7,650 nucleotides of DNA from contig JAGQIB010000070.1 of NCBI GenBank assembly GCA_020431545.1, positions 1-7,650 of the forward strand. Reading direction: 5' to 3'. The notes under the pieces are model-generated. The model worked only from the letters and a program-made list of their open reading frames with translations. It was not told where the DNA came from and did no database searches. Shown here piece after piece: positions 1 through 6,139 of this stretch; the first letter of the stretch is position 1; each line of letters starts with the position of its first letter. A program made the translations under genes and the position numbers. The DNA comes from Gemmatimonadota bacterium. GTDB lineage: Bacteria > ARS69.

Positions 1-116
1 CCCGCGGGGCGATCGGGCTGCGTGAGAACCGCGAGCACGTCGAACGCGGCGTGCGCGGCGATCGACTCGAGCGAGGGGACGGCGATGTCCGGTGTCCCGC
101 AGAAGACGACCCTCAC
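1..116 (-). CDS. fmt: Methionyl-tRNA formyltransferase, N-terminal fragment (3' end beyond window)
   Basis: Fmt transfers a formyl group from 10-formyl-tetrahydrofolate to the methionine on initiator tRNA in the cytosol. Only the first 38 codons are present because the gene runs off the left edge. The translation opens MRVVFCGTPDIAVPSLESI and later reads LAVLTQPDRPAG. This matches the Fmt N-terminal signature (VVFMGTPxFAVPSL, then VVTQPDRPxGRG) of the formyl-transferase Rossmann fold. The start is GTG at 116-114, overlapping the def stop codon by four bases (GTGA), with AAGGAG about ten bases upstream. A Cys stands where Met is usual in the GTP(D/E) motif. The catalytic Asn-His-Asp residues lie outside the window. 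The def neighbour fits the usual def-fmt pairing: Fmt adds the formyl group that Def later removes. Confidence 0.93.
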   Translation of the reverse strand, partial: MRVVFCGTPDIAVPSLESIAAHAAFDVLAVLTQPDRPA

Positions 117-628
117 TCCTCGGCCATCTCCTTCAGCCGACGTTTGAGCAGCGCCCGTCGCATCGGCCCGATCTTGTCGATGAAGAGCACGCCGTCGAGG
201 TGATCGATCTCGTGCAGGAAGATCCGCGCGAGCATCCCCTCCGCGTCGAACTCGAGGTCCTCGCCCTCCAGGCTGCGTGCGCGTACCCGCACGGCGTGCG
301 GTCGGCGCACCGTCTCGTAGATGCCCGGGATCGAGAGGCACCCCTCTTCTTCCGTCTCCTGCGGGCCGCGCTTCTCCACGATCTCCGGATTCAGGTACAC
401 GCGCGGCTCCTCGCGTTCCTCGTCGTCGGCGGGCGGCGGCGGATGGACGACGATGATGCGTCGCTCCTCCCCGACCTGCGGTCCGGCGAGTCCCACACCC
501 TCCGCCTTCGCGAGGGTGTCGAGCATGTCCGTGGCGAGCGCGCGGATCTCTTCGTCCACGTCGGCGATGGGATTCGCCTTCGCGCGCAGCACCGGGTCGC
601 CGTACTTCCGGATCTCTCGGACCGCCAC
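113..628 (-). CDS. def: Peptide deformylase
   Basis: Def is a cytosolic metallohydrolase that removes the formyl group from the N-terminal fMet of nascent proteins at the ribosome exit. The 171-residue product has all three family motifs: GVGLAGPQVG (44-53, motif I), EGCLSIP (95-101, motif II, metal ligand C97) and HEIDHLDG (139-146, motif III, ligands H139 and H143, catalytic E140). The length is typical. The start is GTG at 628-626, giving MAVREIRKYGDPVLR, the expected N-terminus. It shares one base with the yajC TAG stop, and a purine-rich stretch (GGAAGGGAAGAAG) precedes it. Longer in-frame extensions upstream would run through yajC and are not credible. Oddities: motif I has Gly where the second Ala of LAAPQ is usual, and a short proline/acidic insertion (PPPP at 63-66, then ADDEEREE) lies before motif II. 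Confidence 0.96.
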   Translation of the reverse strand: MAVREIRKYGDPVLRAKANPIADVDEEIRALATDMLDTLAKAEGVGLAGPQVGEERRIIVVHPPPPADDEEREEPRVYLNPEIVEKRGPQETEEEGCLSIPGIYETVRRPHAVRVRARSLEGEDLEFDAEGMLARIFLHEIDHLDGVLFIDKIGPMRRALLKRRLKEMAEE

Positions 629-981
629 TACTTCTTCTTCCCTTCCCGTTCCTTCGCCGCCGCGATCGCCGCCGTGGTCGTGATGATCTTGGACTTCAGG
701 AAGCGGAGCTTCACGTTGTCGTCCGCCTTCAGGACGACCCAGTCGTCCTGCAGCGAGGCGATCGTGCCGACCAGCCCGGATTCCGTCACCACCTCGTCGC
801 CCTTCTTGAGGGAGTCGAGGAGCTTCTGGTGGGTCTGCGCCTGCTTCTGCTGGGGACGGATCAGGATCACCCAGTAGATCACCATGATGATCAGGAGCGG
901 CACCACGAACAGGAATCCGCCCGACGACCCCGGATCGCCGGCCGGCGGCCGACCGCCCATCAACAACAGCCATTCGTTCAT
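628..981 (-). CDS. yajC: Preprotein translocase subunit YajC
   Basis: YajC is a small inner-membrane protein that associates with SecDF and YidC in the Sec holotranslocon. The 117-residue product has a Gly/Pro-rich N-terminal segment (about 9-22), one transmembrane helix (about 23-41, FLFVVPLLIIMVIYWVILI) and the hallmark IRPQQKQ immediately after it. A cytosolic domain follows with LKKGDEVVTESGLVGTI (58-74), the most conserved part of the family, and a Lys-rich tail. The ATG at 981-979 overlaps the tgt stop as ATGA, and GGGAGAG (complement of 990-996) is a good ribosome binding site. tgt-yajC adjacency is widespread. Unlike E. coli, secD and secF do not follow; def comes next with a one-base overlap. 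Confidence 0.95.
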   Translation of the reverse strand: MNEWLLLMGGRPPAGDPGSSGGFLFVVPLLIIMVIYWVILIRPQQKQAQTHQKLLDSLKKGDEVVTESGLVGTIASLQDDWVVLKADDNVKLRFLKSKIITTTAAIAAAKEREGKKK

Positions 982-2114
982 CGCGAGTTCTCTCCCAGCT
1001 TGGAAAGGACGTTGGCGCGCATGCTCTCGAACGTCCCACGGACGATCGCCTCGCGCAGTCGCGCCACGAGATCGAGATAGAAGGTCACGTTGTGGAGGCT
1101 CAGCAAGCGGCCCCCGAGCATCTCCCCCGTCTTCACGAGGTGCCGCACGTAGGCGCGGGAGTACTCCCGACACGCCTCGCAGCCGCAATCCGGATCCAGG
1201 GGACCGAAGTCCCGCGCGAACCGCTCGCCCCGCAGGTTCAAGGGGCCCCGGGACGTCAACGCCTGCCCGTTGCGCGCGTTCCGGGTGGGGAGCACGCAGT
1301 CGAACATGTCCACGCCGCGTCCGATTCCGTCGACGATGTCCTCCGGAGTCCCGACCCCCATGAGGTAGCGGGGCTTTCCGGCCGGCAGCGAGTCGAGCGT
1401 GACCTGGAGCATCTCCCGGGTCAGCTCCTTCTCCTCCCCGATGGACAGACCGCCGGCAGCATATCCGGGGAGATCCAGGTCCACAAGAGCGGCCGCGGAG
1501 TCGCGACGGGCCGCGGCCGTGAAACCGCCCTGGGCGATCCCGAACAGGGCCTGCGGCCTCCCCGTGGAGGAGGTCCCCTCCGTACGGGCGAGTTCGGCCA
1601 CGGCCCGGCGGGCCCACTCCAGGGTGAGGCGGTTCGCGCGCTCGGTCTCCGCCGCTCCGCGATCGGGCACCGGCGGAACGTCGAGCGGCATCATGATGTC
1701 CGGCCCGAGATCCCGCCCGAGCCGCACCACGGACTCCGGCGTGAAGCGGTGCGGCGAGCCGTCGAGGTGCGAGCGGAACGTCACGCCGTCGTCGTCGATC
1801 TCGCAGAGGGCCGAGAGGGACACGACCTGGAAGCCGCCGGAGTCCGTGAGCGTGGGGCGCCGCCACGCGTTGAACGCGGCAAGCCCGCCGGCCTGCCGCA
1901 CCACGTCCGCGCCGGGGCGCAGGTAAAGGTGGTACGAGTTGCCGAGGATGATCGAGGCGTTCGCGGCGCGCAGGTCCGCCGCGGAGAGCGCCTTCACGGA
2001 CGCGCGCGTGCCCACCGGCATGAACACCGGCGTCGCGACCTCGCCGTGCGGAGTCCGCAATCGTCCGGCGCGCGCGGCGCCGTCCCGGGCCTCGACCTCG
2101 AACGAGAAGCTCAT
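978..2114 (-). CDS. tgt: tRNA-guanine transglycosylase (queuine tRNA-ribosyltransferase)
   Basis: Tgt exchanges guanine-34 in the anticodon of GUN tRNAs (Tyr, His, Asn, Asp) for preQ1, the committed tRNA step of queuosine synthesis. The 378-residue TIM-barrel protein shows FMPVGT (31-36), SYHLYLRPG (60-68), DSGGFQVVSL (91-100, proton-handling D91), FGIAQGG (191-197), GGLSIGE (221-227) and MFDCVLPTRNARNG (270-283, nucleophile D272). It ends with the zinc site CxCxxC (C310, C312, C315) plus H341. The spacing between D272 and C310 equals that in the Zymomonas enzyme as I recall it. The ATG at 2114-2112 overlaps the queA stop (ATGA), and GAGAGG lies eight bases upstream. An oddity is the substrate loop, which reads DIMMPLDVPPVPD (139-151) where most bacterial enzymes have DIMMAFDECPP. 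The Asp is kept, but the adjacent Glu and Cys are not. Confidence 0.96.
   Translation of the reverse strand: MSFSFEVEARDGAARAGRLRTPHGEVATPVFMPVGTRASVKALSAADLRAANASIILGNSYHLYLRPGADVVRQAGGLAAFNAWRRPTLTDSGGFQVVSLSALCEIDDDGVTFRSHLDGSPHRFTPESVVRLGRDLGPDIMMPLDVPPVPDRGAAETERANRLTLEWARRAVAELARTEGTSSTGRPQALFGIAQGGFTAAARRDSAAALVDLDLPGYAAGGLSIGEEKELTREMLQVTLDSLPAGKPRYLMGVGTPEDIVDGIGRGVDMFDCVLPTRNARNGQALTSRGPLNLRGERFARDFGPLDPDCGCEACREYSRAYVRHLVKTGEMLGGRLLSLHNVTFYLDLVARLREAIVRGTFESMRANVLSKLGENSR
990..996 (-). promoter_or_regulatory. Shine-Dalgarno for yajC
   Basis: GGGAGAG on the minus strand lies eight bases before the yajC ATG, inside the last codons of tgt. It supports the start at 981 that overlaps the tgt stop. 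Confidence 0.6.
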
Positions 2115-3145
2115 CGGGGTTTCCTCTCGAGGAACGTCGCGTCCCCGTAGGAATAGAAGCGATACCGCTGCGCGACGGCTTCCCGGTACGCGGCCAGCAC
2201 CCGATCGCGCCCGGCGAACGCCGCCACGAGACAGAGCAGCGAGCTCCTCGGCAGATGGAAGTTCGTCACGAGCGCGTCCACGGCCCGAAACCGGAACGGT
2301 TCGCGGATGAACAGCTCCGTCTCTCCGGAGAGACCCGTCTCCGGAAGACCGGCGGCCGCCCACGTCTCGAGCGTGCGCACGGCGGTCGTCCCCACCGCCA
2401 CGACACGCCCGCCGCGCGCGCGTGCTTCGAGGATCGCGTGCGCGCTCTCGGCCGGGAGACGGAATCGTTCCGGATCGAGACGGTGGTCGGCGAGATCCGT
2501 GCCTTCCGGAAGCGGCTGGAACGTCCCCGGCCCGACGTGCAGGACCAGGCCCGCGATCGCCACGCCCGCGGCCTCGATCTCCTGGAGCAGCGCGTCGTCG
2601 AAGTGCAACCCCGCGGTCGGCGCCGCGACCGCGCCCTCGTCGCGCGCGAAGACGGTCTGGTAACGCTCGGCGTCGGCGGCGGTGGGCTCGCGCCGGATGT
2701 ACGGCGGGAGCGGGATCCGCGCGTGGCGCGCGAGCACGTCCGCCTCCGAGAACGGATGCACCGGAAGAATCCGGACGGCGCACCCCGTCGCCCCGATCCC
2801 TTCGACCCGGATCGAGAATCCCTCTCCGAGCAGCGTCTCGCCGACGTGAAGACGTCGCGTCGGCCGCAGCATCGCGCGCCATGTTCCCTCTTCGCGGCGG
2901 ACGAGGAACACCTCCACGGCCCCGCCGGTCTCGCGCCGCGCGTGGACGCGCGCCGGGATCACCCGGGTCTCGTTGCGCACGAGAACGTCGCCGGCGCGCA
3001 GCAGGCCGGGCAGGTCCGCGAATCCCCGATGCGCGACCGGACCGTCGGCGGGCACGTGGAGGAGACGCGCGTCGCGCCGGCGCGCGGCGGGTTCCTGCGC
3101 GATCAGTTCCTCGGGCAGTTCGTAATCGAAATCGTCGGCGCGCAC
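2111..3145 (-). CDS. queA: S-adenosylmethionine:tRNA ribosyltransferase-isomerase QueA
   Basis: QueA uses the ribosyl part of S-adenosylmethionine to convert preQ1-34 in tRNA to epoxyqueuosine, the step after Tgt. The 344-residue product matches the family along its length: FDYELPEELIAQEP (6-19), NETRVIPARV (58-67), IPLPPYI (144-150), YQTVFA..GAVAAPTAGLHF (162-182), LHVGPGTFQPL (202-212), VGTTAVRTLE (251-260), VDALVTNFHLPRSSLLCLV (289-307) and a C-terminal YRFYSYGDATFL. The start chosen is GTG at 3145-3143, giving MRADDFDYELP, the usual N-terminus. The frame stays open up to an ATG at 3256, but that would add 37 unrelated residues inside ruvB. The ribosome binding site before the GTG is weak. 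The usual RDxSRLL motif is RRDARLL here. A possible micro-ORF couples it to ruvB, and its 3' end overlaps tgt by four bases. Confidence 0.95.
   Translation of the reverse strand: MRADDFDYELPEELIAQEPAARRRDARLLHVPADGPVAHRGFADLPGLLRAGDVLVRNETRVIPARVHARRETGGAVEVFLVRREEGTWRAMLRPTRRLHVGETLLGEGFSIRVEGIGATGCAVRILPVHPFSEADVLARHARIPLPPYIRREPTAADAERYQTVFARDEGAVAAPTAGLHFDDALLQEIEAAGVAIAGLVLHVGPGTFQPLPEGTDLADHRLDPERFRLPAESAHAILEARARGGRVVAVGTTAVRTLETWAAAGLPETGLSGETELFIREPFRFRAVDALVTNFHLPRSSLLCLVAAFAGRDRVLAAYREAVAQRYRFYSYGDATFLERKPR
2123..2128 (-). promoter_or_regulatory. Shine-Dalgarno for tgt
   Basis: GAGAGG on the minus strand lies eight bases before the tgt ATG, inside the codons for the queA C-terminus. 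It supports the ATGA-overlap start. Confidence 0.6.
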
Positions 3146-3147
3146 GT

Positions 3148-3186
3148 TCAGTTCCGCTCGCGGGCCGAAGCGCTCGCTCCGGTCAT
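3148..3186 (-). CDS. Possible 12-codon coupling micro-ORF between ruvB and queA
   Basis: An ATG at 3186-3184 overlaps the ruvB TGA as ATGA and opens a 12-codon frame (MTGASASARERN). It ends at TGA 3150-3148, two bases before the queA GTG at 3145. It spans exactly the 37-base gap between the two genes. The peptide has no recognisable motif and is probably not functional as a protein. If translated, it would carry ribosomes terminating on ruvB to the poorly served queA start. This is inference: a short open frame of this size can occur by chance in high-GC DNA. Confidence 0.3.
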   Translation of the reverse strand: MTGASASARERN

Positions 3187-4217
3187 GCGTCGAACAGGTC
3201 GGGCGCGGCGACAGAGGTGCCCTTGCGACGCGGGATGCGGAGATGATCGGCGGCACGATCCGTGGCGACGCGTCCGCGCGGCGTGCGCTCGAGGAAGCCC
3301 TCCTTCACGAGATACGGCTCGTAGATCTCCTCGATCGTCTCCGGCTCCTCGCCCACGGCGGCCGCGATCGTGGTGAGACCGGTGGGGCCGCCGCCGAACT
3401 TCGAGAGGAGCGTACCGAGGATGCGCACGTCCATCTCGTCCAGCCCGATGCGATCCACGGAGAGGAGGTCGAGCGCATCCGACGCCACGTCGCCCGTGAT
3501 GCGGCCCGTCGCGCGGACCTCCGCGAAGTCGCGCACGCGCTTGAGGAGCCGGTTCGCGATGCGCGGCGTGCCGCGCGAGCGGCGGGCGATCTCGAGCGCG
3601 CCCTCCTCGTCGAGCTCGCAGGAGAGGACGCCGGCGGAACGGTGGAGGATGCGGCAGAGATCCTCGGCCGGGTAGAAGTCCAGGCGCACCACGAGACCGA
3701 ACCGCGAGCGCAGCGGACTCGTGAGCATGCCGGCGCGAGTGGTCGCGCCGATCAGCGTGAAGCGCGAGAGATGCAGGCGGATCGACCGCGCCCCCGGTCC
3801 CTTGTCGAGCACGATGTCGAGACGGAAGTCCTCCATCGCCGGATAGATGTACTCCTCCACCGTGCGGTTGAGACGATGGATCTCGTCGATGAACAGGACC
3901 TCGCGCTCGTCCAGGTTCGTGAGGATGCCCGCGAGATCCCCGGCCCGCTCGATCACCGGACCCGACGTGACGCGCGCCTCGACGCCCACCTCGTAGGCGA
4001 GGATGTGCGCGAGCGTGGTCTTGCCGAGCCCCGGGGGGCCCACGAGGAGGACGTGGTCGAGCGCCTCCCCGCGCCCGCGGGCGGCATCCAGGAAGATGCG
4101 CAACGGCTCGCGCAGCTGTGGCTGCCCGACGAACTCCTCGAGCGATGTGGGCCGCAGGCCCCGATCGAGGTCGGCCTCCTGCGGCGCGAGGGCCGGATCC
4201 GAATGCCTGGTGCTCAT
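3183..4217 (-). CDS. ruvB: Holliday junction branch migration ATPase RuvB
   Basis: RuvB is the hexameric AAA+ motor that pulls DNA through the RuvA-bound Holliday junction, driving branch migration in recombination repair. The 344-residue product has the family entry LDRGLRPTSLEEFVGQ (17-32), Walker A GPPGLGKTT (60-68), Walker B VLFIDEIH (107-114, D111/E112), sensor 1 IGATTRAG (156-163), PLRSRFG (168-174) with the arginine-finger region, and sensor 2 GTPRIANRLL (216-225). The C-terminal DNA-binding winged helix contains GGGPTGLTTIAAAVGE (275-290), YEPYLVKEGFLERTPRGR (299-316) and a typical short tail. The ATG at 4217-4215 is preceded by GGAG five bases upstream; an in-frame GTG two codons earlier is an alternative. 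It lies 58 bases after the ruvA stop, in a gap with no visible promoter or hairpin. Confidence 0.97.
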   Translation of the reverse strand: MSTRHSDPALAPQEADLDRGLRPTSLEEFVGQPQLREPLRIFLDAARGRGEALDHVLLVGPPGLGKTTLAHILAYEVGVEARVTSGPVIERAGDLAGILTNLDEREVLFIDEIHRLNRTVEEYIYPAMEDFRLDIVLDKGPGARSIRLHLSRFTLIGATTRAGMLTSPLRSRFGLVVRLDFYPAEDLCRILHRSAGVLSCELDEEGALEIARRSRGTPRIANRLLKRVRDFAEVRATGRITGDVASDALDLLSVDRIGLDEMDVRILGTLLSKFGGGPTGLTTIAAAVGEEPETIEEIYEPYLVKEGFLERTPRGRVATDRAADHLRIPRRKGTSVAAPDLFDA

Positions 4218-4222
4218 GTTCA

Positions 4223-4226
4223 CTCC
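4223..4226 (-). promoter_or_regulatory. Shine-Dalgarno for ruvB
   Basis: GGAG on the minus strand lies five bases before the ATG at 4217, in the 58-base ruvA-ruvB gap. ruvB therefore has its own initiation site, in contrast to the coupled ruvA start. Confidence 0.6.
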
Positions 4227-4275
4227 GTTGGGTGGCTCGGCGTTCGGACGAAGGCGCGCGGGAGGCGGGTCGGCG

Positions 4276-4878
4276 TCAGAGTCGGCGGAGCGCCTCGCGC
4301 AGCACCTCTTCCGTCGAGGCCTCGGCGGTGGCCGCGCCGCGCGCGACGTCCACGGCGTCGCGCGCCTGTCCGCGAGAGTATCCGAGCGCCACGAGAGCGT
4401 CCACGACGTCGTCCGCGGGCGGCTTGGTGGCCCCGACGGGCGTGCCGGCGCCCGGCACCGCATCTCCGCTGGGCACGAGGCCGACCTTGTCCCGCAGGTC
4501 CACGATCACTCGCTGCGCGGTCTTCTTGCCGACTCCCGTGACCCCGGTGAGCGCCGCGAGGTCCCCCTCCGCGACCGCGGAACGGAGTCGCTCCGGCTCC
4601 AGGGCGGAGAGGATCGCGAGCGCGAGCCGGGGCCCGACTCCCTGCACGCCGAGCAGCAACCGGAACAGCGCGCGCTCCTCTTCCTCCTCGAATCCGAACA
4701 GGACCCACGCATCCTCGCGGACCACGAGGTGCGTGAGCAGATGCACGCGCAGCCCGGCCGGCCCGAGTCGCGAGGCCGTCCCTTCGGTGATCAGGATCTC
4801 GAGACCGAGCCCGCCGAGCTCGAGGATCGCCTTCCCCGGACGCACCGCGACGAGCGTGCCTTCCACGTGATGGATCAC
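4276..4878 (-). CDS. ruvA: Holliday junction DNA-binding protein RuvA
   Basis: RuvA forms tetramers that hold the four-way junction in open square form and load two RuvB rings. The 200-residue product has the usual three domains. The N-terminal OB fold (1-63) contains VEGTLVAVRP and REDA (54-57), whose E55 and D56 are the acidic pin, at the same numbers as in E. coli. The middle domain has two helix-hairpin-helix motifs (LLLGVQGVGPRLALAIL at 74-90; LTGVTGVGKKTAQRVIVDL at 110-128). A Pro/Gly-rich linker (about 135-155) leads to the RuvB-contacting domain III (DDVVDALVALGYSRGQA...STEEVLREALRRL). The start is GTG at 4878-4876, overlapping the ruvC stop as GTGA and giving MIHHVEGTLVA, the expected N-terminus. 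The upstream site is weak, so translation is probably coupled to ruvC. Confidence 0.96.
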   Translation of the reverse strand: MIHHVEGTLVAVRPGKAILELGGLGLEILITEGTASRLGPAGLRVHLLTHLVVREDAWVLFGFEEEEERALFRLLLGVQGVGPRLALAILSALEPERLRSAVAEGDLAALTGVTGVGKKTAQRVIVDLRDKVGLVPSGDAVPGAGTPVGATKPPADDVVDALVALGYSRGQARDAVDVARGAATAEASTEEVLREALRRL

Positions 4879-5375
4879 GGGCTCACCGGGGCGGGGCGCG
4901 CCGGCCGCGCCGCGTGCGAAAGATGACACCAGGCGGCGCCCAGCGCGTCGGCGGCGTCGGACGGCGGTGTCTCGCGAATCGCGAGGATGCGCGCGATCAT
5001 CGCCGCGATCTGCTCCTTGCCCGCCGCACCGTAGCCGACCGTCGCGCGCTTGATCTCGGCCGGCGAGTACTCGGCGAGCGGGATTCCGCGCCGCACGGCG
5101 GCGAGCACCACGACCCCGCGCACCTGACCGAGCGCGAGCGCGGTCTTCGCGTTCTTCGAGACGAACGGGGACTCGAGCACGCAGACGTCGGGAGCGGGAC
5201 TGCGCCCGAGGAGATCGGAGATCGCTTCGTAGATCGTCGCGAGTCGCTCGGGCAGCGCGAGCCGGGTCGAAGGACGGATGACGTCCCACTCGACCGCACG
5301 GGCCGCGCGCGAGTCCCCGTCGACGAGGCCCCAGCCGGTCGCGACGGTACTGGGGTCCACGCCGAGCACGAGCAA
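4875..5375 (-). CDS. ruvC: Holliday junction resolvase RuvC
   Basis: RuvC is the dimeric, metal-dependent endonuclease that cuts Holliday junctions symmetrically, working with RuvAB. The 166-residue RNase H-fold product shows the four acidic residues of the active site: D7 in LGVDPSTVATGWG, E68 in VLESPF, and D140 and D143 in SDAADALGAAWCH. The conserved helix GQVRGVVVLAA and the YSPAEIKRATVGYGAAGKEQ segment are also present. The start is TTG at 5375-5373, giving MLVLGVDP (family usual MxILGIDPG). It is supported by GGAGG six bases upstream and by the lack of a better codon. The gene begins two bases after the yebC stop and overlaps ruvA by four bases. Position 9 has Ser where Gly is usual. 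The Ala/Pro-rich C-terminus (HAARPARPAPVSP) looks like a flexible tail. Confidence 0.96.
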   Translation of the reverse strand: MLVLGVDPSTVATGWGLVDGDSRAARAVEWDVIRPSTRLALPERLATIYEAISDLLGRSPAPDVCVLESPFVSKNAKTALALGQVRGVVVLAAVRRGIPLAEYSPAEIKRATVGYGAAGKEQIAAMIARILAIRETPPSDAADALGAAWCHLSHAARPARPAPVSP

Positions 5376-5377
5376 CG

Positions 5378-6139
5378 TCAGCCTCCGAGGCTCTGCAGGA
5401 TCTCGTCCGGGATGTCGAAGTTCGCGGAGACGCGCTGCACGTCGTCGAGGTCCTCCAGGACGTCCATGAGCTTGAGCATCGTCTCCGCGTCCTTCCCCTC
5501 CAGCTTCACGGTGTTCTGCGGGACGCGCACGAGCTCGGCGCTGCGGACGGTAACCCCGCGCGCTTCCAGCGCCTCCTTGACCGCGAACAGGTCGGCGGGT
5601 GCGGTCGTGACCTGCCAGATCGCGTCCTCACCCTCTCCCTCGGGCGCGAAGTCCTCGGCGCCCGACTCCACGACGTGTTCCATCATCGCGTCCTCGGCGA
5701 GCCCCTCGGCCGGAATCACGATCGAGCCCTTGAGCTCGAACATCCACGCCACGCAGCCGTTCTCGCCGAGCGAGCCGTTGTGCTTCGTGAGGGCGTGGCG
5801 CACCTCGCCCACGGTCCGGTTCCGGTTGTCCGTCGTAACGTCCACGAACAACGCGACGCCGCCCGGGCCGTAACCCTCGTAGGTCACTTCCTCGTAGGCG
5901 GCGCCGTCGATCTCGCCGGTGCCCCGCTTGATCGCCTTGTCGATGTTCGCGTTCGGCATGTTTTCCGCCCGCGCCGCGGCGATGGCGGTCCGGAGTCGCG
6001 CATTCGCGCTCGGATCGCCTCCGCCCGACCGGGCCGCCGTAATGATCTCACGTGCCAGCCGGGTGAAGATCTTGCCGCGTTTCGCGTCGACGACCGCCTT
6101 CTTGCGCTTGATCGTCGCCCATTTGGAATGGCCCGACAT
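5378..6139 (-). CDS. yebC: YebC/PmpR (TACO1) family protein
   Basis: Members of this family were long annotated as DNA-binding transcriptional regulators (PmpR). The mitochondrial member TACO1 is a translational activator, and more recent reports link bacterial YebC to relief of ribosome stalling at proline-rich sequences. The 253-residue product begins MSGHSKWATIKRKKAVVDAKRGKIF, the near-invariant N-terminus shown here only as far as the signature allows: HSKWATIKRKK (4-14) and DAKRGKIFTRL (18-28). It continues with NARLRTAIAAARAENMPNAN (46-65), IDKAIKRGTGE (66-76), the YEGYGPGGVALFVDVTTDN block (87-105) and RNRTVGEVRHALTKHNGSLG (106-125). All three domains are therefore intact at a normal length. 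The ATG at 6139-6137 directly follows the EF-G-like TAG with no gap and has a strong ribosome binding site. The yebC-ruvC order is conserved in many bacteria; the EF-G neighbour is compatible with a translation role. Confidence 0.96.
   Translation of the reverse strand: MSGHSKWATIKRKKAVVDAKRGKIFTRLAREIITAARSGGGDPSANARLRTAIAAARAENMPNANIDKAIKRGTGEIDGAAYEEVTYEGYGPGGVALFVDVTTDNRNRTVGEVRHALTKHNGSLGENGCVAWMFELKGSIVIPAEGLAEDAMMEHVVESGAEDFAPEGEGEDAIWQVTTAPADLFAVKEALEARGVTVRSAELVRVPQNTVKLEGKDAETMLKLMDVLEDLDDVQRVSANFDIPDEILQSLGG
5382..5386 (-). promoter_or_regulatory. Shine-Dalgarno deciding the ruvC TTG start
   Basis: GGAGG on the minus strand sits six bases before TTG at 5375-5373, within the last codons of yebC (Leu-Gly-Gly). 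This spacing supports the rare TTG start over the GTG two codons downstream. Confidence 0.7.

Noticed and set aside
629..1039. N-terminal extension of def through yajC
   Set aside because: The frame is merely open; the yajC frame there encodes a clear membrane protein, and Def begins at MAVREI.
1092..2150. Plus-strand open frame of 352 codons opposite tgt
   Set aside because: Shadow of tgt; no motifs and no ribosome binding site of note.
3146..3182. GC-rich partial inverted repeat (GAGCG...CGAAGCG) in the ruvB-queA gap
   Set aside because: Stem too short and imperfect, with no T run; not supportable as a terminator or attenuator.
3146..3256. N-terminal extension of queA to an ATG at 3256
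   Set aside because: The 37 extra residues match nothing in QueA and lie inside the ruvB winged-helix coding region; GTG at 3145 gives the standard N-terminus.
2255..3376. Plus-strand open frame of 373 codons opposite queA
   Set aside because: Shadow of queA in high-GC DNA; low-complexity Arg/His/Pro product without recognisable domains.
4218..4275. Possible promoter or terminator in the 58-base ruvA-ruvB gap
   Set aside because: No -35/-10-like boxes, no stem followed by a T run; only a ribosome binding site for ruvB is visible.
3243..4541. Long plus-strand open frame of 432 codons opposite ruvB and ruvA
   Set aside because: Composition is Arg/Glu/Ala-rich with no family motif. It mirrors the third-position GC bias of ruvB, which has every expected motif.
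4914..5873. Plus-strand open frame opposite ruvC and yebC
   Set aside because: Spans two well-supported minus-strand genes and has no motif; its start has no convincing context.
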